Under the pieces are notes generated by a model, which was not told where the DNA came from, did not search any database, and saw only the letters and a program-made list of their open reading frames with translations. Shown here piece by piece: positions 1 through 10,313 of a DNA stretch of 56,943 bases; the first letter of the stretch is position 1; every line of letters begins with the position of its first letter. The stretch covers positions 1 through 56,943 of the forward strand of contig JBNGIO010003332.1 in NCBI GenBank assembly GCA_049999805.1, written 5' to 3'. Made by a program: the position numbers and the translations under genes. This stretch comes from Folioceros fuciformis (taxonomy: Eukaryota > Anthocerotophyta > Anthocerotopsida > Anthocerotales).

Positions 1-2100
1 CTGCGAGATCTGCGACCTTCTTGGCTGCTGCCTCTACGGGCGGCGGTGGAGGAGCCCTTCCTGACGCTGCTACTGCTACTGCTGCTGCTTCAGCTGGGCC
101 AGGACAGACAGAGCTCGCCGAAGCCGCTGATGCTGGTGCCGCGGGGGCCAGGCCGTCATCTGGCGAGCCTGCACTCCTCCGCGCGGCTCCGCAGCTATTG
201 ACCGCCTCGCGAGCGCGGAGAGAGACGAAATGCGGGACGAGTCCCGCCAGCCAGGCGCCCGGGGTAGCGCTCCTCACGGTCCCCGAGCGGGGCTACAGCG
301 GTGGCAGGCGCGTCTTATCCGGTGGCCCTCCCCCTACACGGCTGCCAGCCCGCGCCAGCCCACTCCCGGCTGCGGCAGCACAAGATCTTCCCTCGGGCGG
401 CACGCAGGGCGAGGCGGTGGCCGGGCGCCGCTAGCCCTGCCGCTGCCACCGCTCCACCGAGCCACCCCGGGGGGGGGGGCGGCCTCCAGTGGACACCACA
501 CTCCCCCTTCCCCTTGGCTGTCAAGGGTGAATTCCTCCTTACCTCGGGTAAAACTTGGTAAATACCGACATCCTGTACGAGACATGCATAGGCGGTAACA
601 GTGTCGGTAAGGTGTAACAGCGACTGGCAGACGGGGGTCGACTGTGCGCTAACTTAACGGAGACGGTGGGTGGGGCCATCGCATAGCATGGGTTTGGTGC
701 CATTCACAGCACAAAAGCGACCACCATGTGCTGTGCCCAGTCGCTTTATGGCACTCCCGTTACTTAAATTTAGCCCTCCCCTCCACTGCGCACCATCCGT
801 GCCCGCACGTGCGGGATCGCCACCTGCTGTAGCCCGTGCCGCTCCCGAGGCGACCGCACGACCGCCTCGACCCGCCCACTTCTCCGGTTCTGCCGGTCTC
901 GCCACGGTGGCCATGATGGACTCCACCCGACCCGACCCGGCCCGGCCCGGCCCGGCACGGAGATACTCCATCGTCCCACTCCCAGTCCCAGTCCAAACAA
1001 CTTTGTCTCCATCGACCTCCTTAATCGAAACACAAGCTTTGCTCCCACCTTGGATCAACCTTCTAAACGGCACACTGGTGACAGAGTCCTTCCCGTTGAA
1101 GATAAGTGCGGAGTGTTACGCGTCTGCCAGATGCTTCCATGCAAGAAAGCACGAGACTATGGAAAGGATGAGAACAAGCTAAGATAGGACGCACCCACGA
1201 GGAACTTGGAGATGCGCAGCGCAATGCAATGCAGAAGAAAGGTTGTAGATGCATGTACGTAACCATGGTAGTGTAGGCGATGCGATGAGCTGGTCTTGTG
1301 TTTACAAGATGCTGGGTGGGGCGTGAAGGGCCCGGCCCAGCGGACGCAAGCCAAGCCAGGTCAAGTCCAGGCCTGCCCCATTCCGCCCTTCCCCTCCAAC
1401 ACGATACGATTATTTCAATAAAACATGGACCAAATCTCGTGCTCCAAGGACACGAAGGCCGAGCCGACGCCTAGGGCCAAGGTACACCGAGTACAACACT
1501 CTACGGATGGTGATGTCAGGCTGGCTGCACCGGATCCGGAAGCGCGTAGGGGTATATGTATTATGTAACTAGCCTGGGCTGGTGATTGACAGGACATGAC
1601 ATTTGGACAAATTTGATCCAGCAGACCCACCACCAACCTGCCAGGAGGGGCGCTGGCCTGGTCTGGCCTGGCCTGGCCAAGTCAGTGGGGACGGCACAGC
1701 CATGTTCCTTCTCGCGACTCTGGGAGCCAAGATATTTGCGCGAACATTGGAGAAGACGTCGCGTTGCTTGTTGGGTTTTTGCGCGTCCGCGAAAGTGCAG
1801 AGCTATGTGTTGAAGGAGGACGATGCCTTGAGGGAGCCTGGACCCGCTCGCACGCTCTTAGATGTGTTCACCAGCCTTCCTGACATACCGCACCCGCACA
1901 TAAAACACAGTTTAGGAATCCGAACGGCGTTTGCCGTACGTGATGGGAGAAGGACGTGACGGGCATGGCAGCCAAATTCTCCTGCTGCTGAGGTGGCTGG
2001 AAGACGATGTTAATCACTGATGGACCTGCACTGGACAATCACGACCGAGCCAATCTCGGCCCAACCCGTCGTGCTCTTGAAGAGCCAGTCGAAGACGCCG
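1..2100. other. GC-rich stretch without a supportable gene
   Basis: I see no gene here that I can support. Open frames near the left edge (positions 1-434, both strands) are Ala/Gly/Pro-rich and look like products of high GC. One plus-strand frame near 50-110 reads a run of leucines like a signal peptide, but it stops at 199 and lacks a supported start. The stretch may hold the promoter and leader of the PPR gene that begins near 2298. Confidence 0.5.
925..960. repeat. (CCCGR)n microsatellite
   Basis: Seven consecutive pentanucleotide units of the form CCCGA or CCCGG. It is a simple repeat in GC-rich intergenic DNA. Confidence 0.7.
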
Positions 2101-2297
2101 ACGGCTGAGGCTGAATTCACTTTTCCATCCCTCTTGGGTGATGGAGCAGCGATGTGGCAACCGGTGGGATAGGGTGCCTCGGCTGCCACACCCACCGGAT
2201 TCGGGGGAATGAGGCATGCTTGTGGGTGGCGTCTACGCTAGGAGGGCAGCTGGGTTGCGATCCATGCTGCCGAACAATCCATGGTTTGGCTGATGCG

Positions 2298-5036
2298 ATG
2301 AGCGTATGCCAGAAGCTCGGGCACATCCACAGTCCCCCCCGCTGCCGACTCTTGCTGCCTCTGCTCCTGCAGTTGGATAGCGGCTCTAAGTCCCCTGGAG
2401 TAGGGGTGAGTTCCCATGGTGTCCTCTTCGGGTGCGCGAACAGGGGCCCCAGACGTCTTGTTGGGCGTCACCAGACTGCCGAACATGGGTTGGAGCCATC
2501 GAGTCCGGGCTCGGCCAGGGCGGCTGGGAAGCTGGGATGGGAACCAGTGGCGTCAGGGTCAACCGGGGCGGTACAGTCTGGAGGGGCCGATGAACTGTGT
2601 GATGAGGCTGCTGAGCTGTTGCATCTCCTGGTTCAGCGAGGGTCGTATGTTCCCCCGTCTCTTTTGTATCTCGGAGTCCTTAAGAGGTTTGTGAGGACCA
2701 AGAATGTGGTCCTTGGCGATGCAGTGCATGCCCTCGTCGTTGGAAGTGGGTATGAGGCGAACAGGTTTTTGGGCAATCACATCATCCGAATGTACGCTTC
2801 GCAGGGGAGGTTGCAGGAGGCCTTGCAGGTCTTCACCGGACTGTTCGACCCAAATGCTCATTCCTGGTCTTGCATTATCTTGGCCCATGCTGAACGTGGG
2901 CAGCCCAGGCAAGCAATAGGATTGTACTGTCAGATGCGAGAGTTGACTGTTTTGCCAGACAACCATGTCTTCGTCGCTGTCCTTAAGGCATGTGCCAGTG
3001 CGGGAGATCTAGCATCAGGCAGGCAGGTCCATGCTGATGTTTTGATGAGGTGCTCTGTCGTGCCCAATGTTTTCGTAGGCAGCTGCCTAGTAGACATGTA
3101 CGCAAAGTGCGGAAGCTTGGGTGATGCTCGGGGGGTGTTTGACACTTTGGCCACAAGAGATGTGGTTGCATGGAATGCTATGCTGGCAGGATATGCCCAG
3201 CAGGGACACGGTCAAGAAACTCTTGACCTCTACGCAAGCATGCAACATGAGGGCATTCCAGCTGATCAGATCACATATGTGTGCCTGCTCAAGGCTTGTG
3301 CTAGCACTTCTGCTCTACAACAGGGGAAACAGCTCCATTGGCGGCTCAGGGAATGTGGCCTGGAATCTGTCCTGGCAATTGGCAACTGCCTGGTGGACAT
3401 GTATGCAAAATGCGGGAGCTTGGATGATGCTCGCAGGGTGTTTGACAATATGCCCATGAGAGATGTGGTGACCTGGACTGCCATGCTCGCAGGATATGCT
3501 CACCATGGACTCGGGCAAGAAGCTCTTACCCTTTATTCTCTCATGCAACAAGAGGGCCTCAGCGTGGCTGATCAAGTCACATTTGTGTGCCTGCTGAAAG
3601 CTTGTGCCAGCATTGCAGCACTACATGAAGGAAAGCGTGTTCATTGTCAAATCAGAGAAAGAGGACTGGATTCTGACCTGGTCATCGGCAACTGCCTGGT
3701 AGACATGTATTCTAAATGTGGGAGCTTAGGTGATGCCCGCAGGGTGTTCGACAATTTGTGCACCCGAGATGTGGTGACGTGGAACGTCATGCTAGCAGGA
3801 TACGTTCAACATGGGCATGGGCTAGAAGCCCTAGCCCTGTATGCGAGTATGCCACAGGAGGGCATCACTTTCGCCGATGGTTTTACTTTTGTGAGCCTCC
3901 TAAAAGCGTGTGCCAGCACTGCAGCCCTGAATCAGGGAAAGGAACTGCATCTCCAGATACGGCAAAGAGGACTAGAATCTGACCTTGTCATTGGCAGCTG
4001 CCTGGTCGACATGTATGCAAAGTGCGGAAGCTTAATCGATGCCCGCAGGTTTTTTGACAGTGTGGCCTCGAAGGATGCAGTAATGTGGAATGCTATGCTT
4101 GCTGGATATGCTCAGCATGGGCTTGGGCAAGAGGCCCTGGTTCTTTATTCAAGTATGCAGCAAGAGGGCATCACTCCAAGTGATCATGTCACATTCGTCT
4201 GCCTCCTCAAGGCATGTGCAAGCATTGCAGCCCTGCGTCACGGGAAGGAGCTTCATGCTCGAATACGGGAAAGGGGATTAGAAACTGACATAGTAATCGG
4301 CAACTGCCTGGTTGACATGTATGCAAAATGTGGCAGTCTAGACGATGCTCGTCGGCTCTTTGACAGCCTAGTCACGAAAGATGTTGTGACGTGGAATACC
4401 ATGATAGCTGTCTATGCTCAGCATGGATGCTGGCAACAGGCCCTGGAATGTTACAAGAAGATGCAGTTGGCTGGTCTTAATCCGACACGGGTGACATTCT
4501 TGTCACTCATCTCTGCATGCAGTCATGCTGGTCAAGTGGACACTGGTATTGATTTGTTCCAATCTATGAGCAGAGATTACGGTCTGACTCCAGAGGTGGA
4601 GCACTATGTCAGCGTGGTTGATCTCCTTGGACGAGCAGGATGCTTCACAAGGTTAGAGCAATTTCTGTCTACGATCCCAATGGAACCCAACTTGGCCATA
4701 TGGTTGACTGTGTTGGCTGCCTGTCGCAAACACGGTAACGTAGTGCTGGCTGAACGGGTGTTTGGTCACGCTTTGTATCTGCAGCCTAAGCACGCTGCTG
4801 CATATGCAATGATGGCTCACATTTATTTCGATGCTGGTCTTCCGGATGCCGCAAGGGAGGTGGGGAAGCTGAGAGACAAGCAATGCGTCTTGAAAGAGCC
4901 TGGCAGAAGCTGGATTGAGCTTGAGGAAGAAGCACATTCCTTCCTGGTCGGAGATGGCAAGCACCCGCAGAACAGAGAACTTTACGAGGTCTTGGAAAAA
5001 GTAAGTTTGGAGCTGAAAAAGGCAGGGCATCCATAA
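2298..5036 (+). CDS. PLS-class pentatricopeptide repeat protein, E subclass (PPR gene 1)
   Basis: Single-exon gene for a predicted 912-residue RNA-binding PPR protein. PLS proteins act in plastids or mitochondria, mostly as specificity factors for C-to-U RNA editing. The frame is open from 2142, but 2298 is the first in-frame ATG. The first roughly 110 residues are Ser/Gly/Arg-rich and suit an organelle transit peptide. Six S motifs follow, recognisable by MYAKCGSL-DARRVFD cores at about 100-residue spacing (the first is the variant MYASQGRLQEA), each with P and L partners. P motifs start like DVVTWNAMLAGYAQHG. The end has E1 and E2 motifs (VEHYVSVVDLLGRAG, then GRSWIELEEEAHSFLVGD) and stops after KKAGHP. 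No DYW deaminase domain follows, so an editing role would need a partner in trans. The tandem repeats are very alike, suggesting recent internal expansion. Confidence 0.9.
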   Translation: MSVCQKLGHIHSPPRCRLLLPLLLQLDSGSKSPGVGVSSHGVLFGCANRGPRRLVGRHQTAEHGLEPSSPGSARAAGKLGWEPVASGSTGAVQSGGADELCDEAAELLHLLVQRGSYVPPSLLYLGVLKRFVRTKNVVLGDAVHALVVGSGYEANRFLGNHIIRMYASQGRLQEALQVFTGLFDPNAHSWSCIILAHAERGQPRQAIGLYCQMRELTVLPDNHVFVAVLKACASAGDLASGRQVHADVLMRCSVVPNVFVGSCLVDMYAKCGSLGDARGVFDTLATRDVVAWNAMLAGYAQQGHGQETLDLYASMQHEGIPADQITYVCLLKACASTSALQQGKQLHWRLRECGLESVLAIGNCLVDMYAKCGSLDDARRVFDNMPMRDVVTWTAMLAGYAHHGLGQEALTLYSLMQQEGLSVADQVTFVCLLKACASIAALHEGKRVHCQIRERGLDSDLVIGNCLVDMYSKCGSLGDARRVFDNLCTRDVVTWNVMLAGYVQHGHGLEALALYASMPQEGITFADGFTFVSLLKACASTAALNQGKELHLQIRQRGLESDLVIGSCLVDMYAKCGSLIDARRFFDSVASKDAVMWNAMLAGYAQHGLGQEALVLYSSMQQEGITPSDHVTFVCLLKACASIAALRHGKELHARIRERGLETDIVIGNCLVDMYAKCGSLDDARRLFDSLVTKDVVTWNTMIAVYAQHGCWQQALECYKKMQLAGLNPTRVTFLSLISACSHAGQVDTGIDLFQSMSRDYGLTPEVEHYVSVVDLLGRAGCFTRLEQFLSTIPMEPNLAIWLTVLAACRKHGNVVLAERVFGHALYLQPKHAAAYAMMAHIYFDAGLPDAAREVGKLRDKQCVLKEPGRSWIELEEEAHSFLVGDGKHPQNRELYEVLEKVSLELKKAGHP

Positions 5037-7360
5037 CACGGACATTATCTTCGCACACAGGATCTTGGAAAGGACTCCTGCGCAAAGGGACGGGCCTCGT
5101 ATCTCTGGTAACCATCGACTTGGCTGTATCGCTAGAAAGATCCTTCAACTTGGCTCAGGTGCAACTCACCTGTATGCTGGCTGGGGTTTCCATCACTTGA
5201 GAATTTATTATCAGGTTCTGTTTCTATGGTACATCCCAAGACTGACACGACTGTCTTTGACAATTTTCCGTTATTTCTTTCTCGGGGCAGGTGGATATTC
5301 ATTGAACATGGTATATGATTCTTGGCAGCTTGCATGACCGAAGTGTAGACCATGCGGTCTTCCTGCGCTACCAGATATTTCTACAGCAAACCACATGCAA
5401 GCCAACGTCGTACAGAGTTTGACCTTGCTCTTGAAAACTATAGCAGGGAGCTCCATCGCTGGGCTTATTTGTATACCAGGCTTGCCAGCAAATGATCGCA
5501 TGTGCGGCGAAGTTCCTACCGGAGTCACTTATGAAGGACTCTGTGATCAGTAGGATCTTCACGAGGAATAGGTACAACGGGTCTTTCCAATTGCATCTTG
5601 CCAGTCACACCATCGACAGACTTGCAAGGATGTTGTGATTGGCCTCTGCAGCTTCGTCTTGCTCTTGTCCTTCCCTAACTCCTGATTTCTGCCTCGCCGC
5701 CGATTGCCTTGGTTTGTGTTCAGGAGGTGAAATCTGGCTCAGTGTACACGACTCATCATGCTCCAGCAAACGAAACGAAAGGTAAACCTCCTGTACATTG
5801 TCCAGCGAGCTGTGCTCCTATTCTCTGGTTTTCCAAAAGCCTGTGTTGCAAGTTCCACATACACAGCCTTTGGGAACTTGCAACACAACCTTTGTTGCTA
5901 GTGATAAACAAGCGCACCAACAATCCAACCTTGACACAAACGGCCCTCTTACAAGAAACCGCGGTACGAGTTTTGTCCATGCATCTGGAGGGACAAGAAA
6001 ACAAGCACGCCAACAGGCCTTGTAATCCACGGACCCCTTGTCCCCAACCACGAAACACGTGAGAATCATCCTCAACGTGGCGACGCGCTCAAGCACCGCC
6101 AAGAAGATAGGCATCAGAGACATGTCACAGATCCCGCACACAGCTGCTTCAGTTGGCATACATCCGAATCTCTCCCTTCATCTGAGGCGCATCTAGTAGG
6201 CTGACGTCTCTGCCATGTTTCACACGGTCAGGACACTCCAGTGGGCATCCACGCCTTGCAAATTCGGGCTCCCCTTCTCCCTGGCCTCGTTAGGATTCAG
6301 GTCTGGCAGGGGTGGAGTCGGATTTCCCCTCGGGCAGCTTGGCAGCGCGGCATGCTTTGTGATTGAGTAGCGTGACGACTGCCTCATCCACCGTAGCAAC
6401 CTGCCTCGCACTGCTGCACACCTAGGGTGCGCGCCAGGTCAGAGCGAGGGTTAGGGTTTGCTCTTGCTGGTTGTGGTGGTTGGGGGTCAGCTTGGAGGCC
6501 AGATTGCAGCGTACACGATCCAGCCTCCCACGAATGTCGAGGAAGGAGACGGCGCGCACGCATAGTCCGTGGTCGCAACACATGTGGTGTATCAGGGCTT
6601 CACCGGTTGTTGAAAGTGGCTGACAAATCCAACAACCTCTGGTGTCGGGTTACGTTGCCGCTGCTCAGATCCTATTCTTGCATCGAGCTCATGAATGAGT
6701 AGTACTCAGTCTGAAGTGAGGCTATCCTGAGGTGGAGCCTGGACTGCGGGCTGGCACACACATAAAAGGCTGATGCTGCTCCACGACCCTCGGAATGAAG
6801 ACGGCATCAGGAGCGTCGTCCAGAAAGTTCCCTAACTCTACACCAGGGTGCGCTGCTAGGCGCGCGATCGGCGTCGTACGAGAGCGTCTTGGTGGATTGC
6901 GATCTTCTCCTCTTCAAATTCTAACGGAAGGCCCCGCTCGGCTGCGTTGTTGTGGAGCAGATTTTGATGAATCCTCGGTACGTGCCAGGATTTCGGTTCA
7001 CTGCCGAGTTCTTCCGCGCAAGAGACCTCACCTGCAAACATACATACATCTGCGCTTTAGATTACAATTTCCCAAGCCCGAGGCCCGCATATAGTAAAGA
7101 GGCAGCGAGCTGCAGGACCGGCGGTAAGGGGCATTTGGGTTTCAAGTGGAAGGCCACATGAAGGCTGAATCAACACTTCAACTCCCCGCTCCGTTGGCTC
7201 CATCTCGAAAGCTCCGTGACCGCAATCACATTGCTGGCACTGAAGTCTGAAGTTCCTGCGGTCGTGGAGGAGATGGATTTCCGTTCTTTTTTTATGATTA
7301 GTATTCAATATGCAGATCTTAAATGATAAAGGACAAGATAGAGAAAGATGGGTCCAAGGT
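5037..7360. other. Intergenic stretch, no gene recognised
   Basis: This stretch contains the 3' side of PPR gene 1 and about 2.3 kb of unique-looking sequence. Open frames are short, mostly lack ATG starts, and resemble no family I know. Confidence 0.5.
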
Positions 7361-7618
7361 CAGGGGTACATTTCTCCGGTTATCCATCTTGAAGCTACGT
7401 TTGGCTCCCAGGTGAGGGGAACCTTCCTCCCGTTGTCCATCTTCAAGCTCCCTTCGGCTCCCAGGTGAGGGGAACCTTCCTCCGGTTGTCCATCTTCAAG
7501 CTCCCCTTGGCTCCAGGTGAGGGAACCTTCCTCACGTTGTCCATCTTCAAGCTCCCTTTGGCTCCAAGGTGAGGGAATCATTCTCACATTGTTCATCTTG
7601 AGCTGATGTTGGTTCCAA
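7361..7618. repeat. Minisatellite, ~62-66 bp unit, about 4 copies
   Basis: Repeated block containing GTCCATCTTCAAGCTCCC, then GGCTCC and CAGGTGAGGG, at about 62-66 bp spacing. Copies at the edges are more diverged. Spacing varies by a few bases, so frames shift between copies. Confidence 0.8.
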
Positions 7619-7651
7619 AGATATGCACATATGTTGCAGTCAACACCAAGA

Positions 7652-7787
7652 GGGGTCTATTGAGGGAAAAATGCGACAGTCACTTACTCACTCCGGGTCT
7701 ATTGAGGGATGAGGGATAAATGCACTTACTCACTCCGGGTCTATTGAGGGATGAGGGATAAATGCACTTACTCACTTACTCACTCCA
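7652..7787. repeat. Minisatellite, ~42 bp unit, about 3 copies
   Basis: The unit starts GGGTCTATTGAGGGATGAGG and ends in ACTTACTCACTCC. The first copy is diverged and the last has an extra ACTTACTC step. Confidence 0.8.
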
Positions 7788-8033
7788 CGTGTAGCATTCA
7801 AAGATGTTTTGAAAATGAGAGGGATTTGCTTAGAGATAAATGTGACAATAGCTCTGCATGCACCATCTAAAGAGGGTTTGAAAAGTATCCTACACCGCAT
7901 TAGCACAAGCTTTCTAAAACTCAAAGAAGTACTTCTCTTCTCTGCTCACAATCCTTTGCATGGTTGTGTTGTACATGTATGCGTGTACTTTTAAACAAGC
8001 TTTACAAGCCTTCATAAACTCTGCACATTGTGG

Positions 8034-8340
8034 GTCCTGCAAAAGTCCTTGCTCCTACTCTCAGCATGTTCCCGCACGAAGGGGAATAAAAGCACGCCCC
8101 AGAAGTTCTTACTCCTACTCCCAACATGTTCCCGCACGAAGGGGAATAAAAGCACGCTCCAGAAGTCCTTGCTCCTACTCCTAGCATGTTCCAGCACGAA
8201 GAGGAATAAAAGCATGCCCCAGAAGTCCTTGTTCCTACGCCACAGCATGTTCCCGCACGAAGGGGAATAAAAGCACGTCCCAAAAGTCCTTGCTCCTACT
8301 CCACAGCATGTTCCCGCACGAAGGGGAATGAAAGCATGTC
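8034..8340. repeat. Minisatellite, ~60-61 bp unit, five copies
   Basis: Five head-to-tail copies with the core CATGTTCCCGCACGAAGGGG followed by AATAAAAGCACG. There are no unique spacers between copies, so this is a tandem repeat and not a spaced array. Confidence 0.9.
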
Positions 8341-8498
8341 ACATCACTCTGTCGCCCACTTTGCAGCAAAGTTGATGATGACATATTCATAAACACAAAG
8401 TCTTGTGAACAGAAGCTTCAACTTTCTCATCCAAATGTATAGGCAATAAACACATAGCACACCAGTCCCACCCACTCGTGTCTTTGATTTTGTCTTTA

Positions 8499-8620
8499 TA
8501 GCACTCCTTGCAGCTTTGGCATGTTTTGTCGTACAACAAGTCGGGCAGTTGAGGTCCGTGTAGCACTCCTCACAGCTTTCGCACGTTTTGCCGTACAACA
8601 AGCCAAGTAATTGATACTTT
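8499..8620. repeat. Two-copy tandem repeat, 62 bp period
   Basis: Two copies of a block with GCACTCCT, CAGCTTT, then GTTTTG and CGTACAACAAG, offset by 62 bp. Confidence 0.7.
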
Positions 8621-9190
8621 TACTACTCAATATAGACAACATTGGCAAACGATGCAACTACCCCACAAGTTATGTCCTCTTTGCAATTGTGATTCACACG
8701 GGAACAGATTAGATGCAAAGGATAATGAATCATACAACAGGAGAAATTCTTAATGTCTGTTGCCACCCGTGGGTGTAGCGGTAATGTTTAAACATGGAGA
8801 TTGATTGCCATTGAGAGTGATGAGATGTCACACGGGTGGCCTTGTCGCCATTTATGTAATGCGTGCCAAAACCCAACAAGTTAGGTGCTAGATGGAGTTG
8901 GCTTTGCAGAGAGATTTGGTATAGTACCTCCAGACATTGATACAAACATTGTGTTAAATATGACATGCCTGGATGGAGTACTTAGAGGACCCTGAATTCC
9001 GGATCCAAATCCATGTGGGTTAATCACAAAAGTCAGTCCCTTTTGCTGGACTTGGATAGAGTTCTTGCTCTCATCTTGCTGTGAGTGATGGACCAAAAGT
9101 TGGGCTGGTGATAACGAGGGCAGGGATATCCGAGGCGTCAGTGGAAAATATCCAGCGCGCTAATACGTAAAACATCGGGAGAGGTATTTG
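8621..9190. other. Intergenic stretch, nothing recognised
   Basis: Short frames only, with no family resemblance and no obvious repeat. It lies upstream of the GC/CT-rich leader region of the deadenylase gene. Confidence 0.4.
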
Positions 9191-9199
9191 TCGAGGCCT

Positions 9200-10313
9200 G
9201 GTGGCTCTCTTCTCTCTCAGTGACTGGGGCCCTCCTGACCCTGGCCTTGGGCGCGAGCCGAGCCAACAACAACAAAGCTTCTGCTCCCCTGTGCCTTTTT
9301 TCGCATCCACGCTAGAGCGCGATCTTGAGGGTTGCTACTTGCGCTGGAGCGCCTTCCTCTCGTCTCTGTATCTTCCCGCCATCGCTTCCGCCTGGCTTCG
9401 TTTGAGCGCTGCGGGCGCCATCGTTAGCCCTGCCTCCTCTCCTCTCCTCCCCTCTCCGCTGCACACGCTTCTCGTTTCTGCTCTTGCAGCTGTTTGTTTC
9501 GTTGGCCAGCAGCGGACGCAGCACCGGAGGCCCTTGCTTCCTGCAGTCGGGGATTGCCGCGCTTGCTCGCCTCCCGCCCGCTGGAGCAGGAGGAGGCTGT
9601 GGGGGGAATTGAGGACGGCGGCGGCGACCGGGACTGGGGGGGTGCTGCTGCTTCTTTGTAGGTTGGTGTTTTATGCTCTGCTCTGTGGCCTGGCTGCATT
9701 CCTATAGCTTGTACTTGGAAATGCTGCCGTTGCTGCGGTTGCTGCGTTCCTTGGAGGCGGCTGCTGCATTCCGGCGGAGCTCCTGACTACCGCGGGGGTG
9801 CAACGCAGCTCGGACGAATTAGGAGGAGTGGCGAGGAGATGCCGGCCGGGCTTGGTTAGGGTAGGGTAGAGGAAGAGGAAGAGGTGCTGCGCAGGATTAT
9901 GCCTATGCAGCGGCTGGCGGGCCGGAGTTTCGGGGTTGGCTGGCTTGGGAGGGGACGGAGATGGTAGAGGAGGCGTGTCGGTAGCACGCCAGCGGCTGGC
10001 CGGGGTGCGCCTGCGCATGCAGACATCGGGGATTGGTTGACCTGGCTATGACCGAGGCAGGGGGCGGAGGAGAAGGTCGATGACGCTGGAGTAGTGGTGC
10101 GCAAGGGAGGTTTAGGGAGGGGGTAGGCCGGAGGTTTTTTTCTGTCCAGGTAGGTGGGGACTGACAGGGACGCAAGGCTGGCGGGCCGCGGGAGCATCTG
10201 ATGGCGGATCCGCCTCGCGGTTTTGCTAATGCTCTGTGCGTTTACAAGCCTAGGTGCGCCGGCTCAATTGCTGCAGGAACCGGCAAAGTTGTGTCTTCCT
10301 GGAGGGGGAAAGC
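9200..10313 (+). promoter_or_regulatory. Probable promoter and 5' leader of the CCR4-like gene
   Basis: A CT-rich tract (about 9430-9460) and GC-rich DNA precede the CCR4-like start codon. A leader intron is possible: there is a GTAGG donor-like site near 9657 and an acceptor-like CCTAG near 10253. The open frames here (9201-9707 and others) have no known domain and I treat them as non-coding. Confidence 0.35.

Noticed and set aside
21-434. Ala/Gly-rich open frame near the left edge
   Set aside because: The start is TTG, which a plant gene would not normally use, and the composition is what random GC-rich DNA gives. Overlapping frames on both strands are equally open.
670-1182. 170-residue plus-strand open frame
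   Set aside because: It crosses a CCCGR microsatellite, lacks an ATG at the stated start, and has no recognisable domain.
8034-8340. Regular ~60 bp repeats resembling an array with spacers
   Set aside because: The whole unit repeats, spacers are not unique, and the genome is a plant nucleus. It is a minisatellite, not CRISPR.
9201-9707. 168-residue open frame upstream of the CCR4-like gene
   Set aside because: GC/CT-rich leader-like DNA with no domain, and it would end before the deadenylase start without a clear link.
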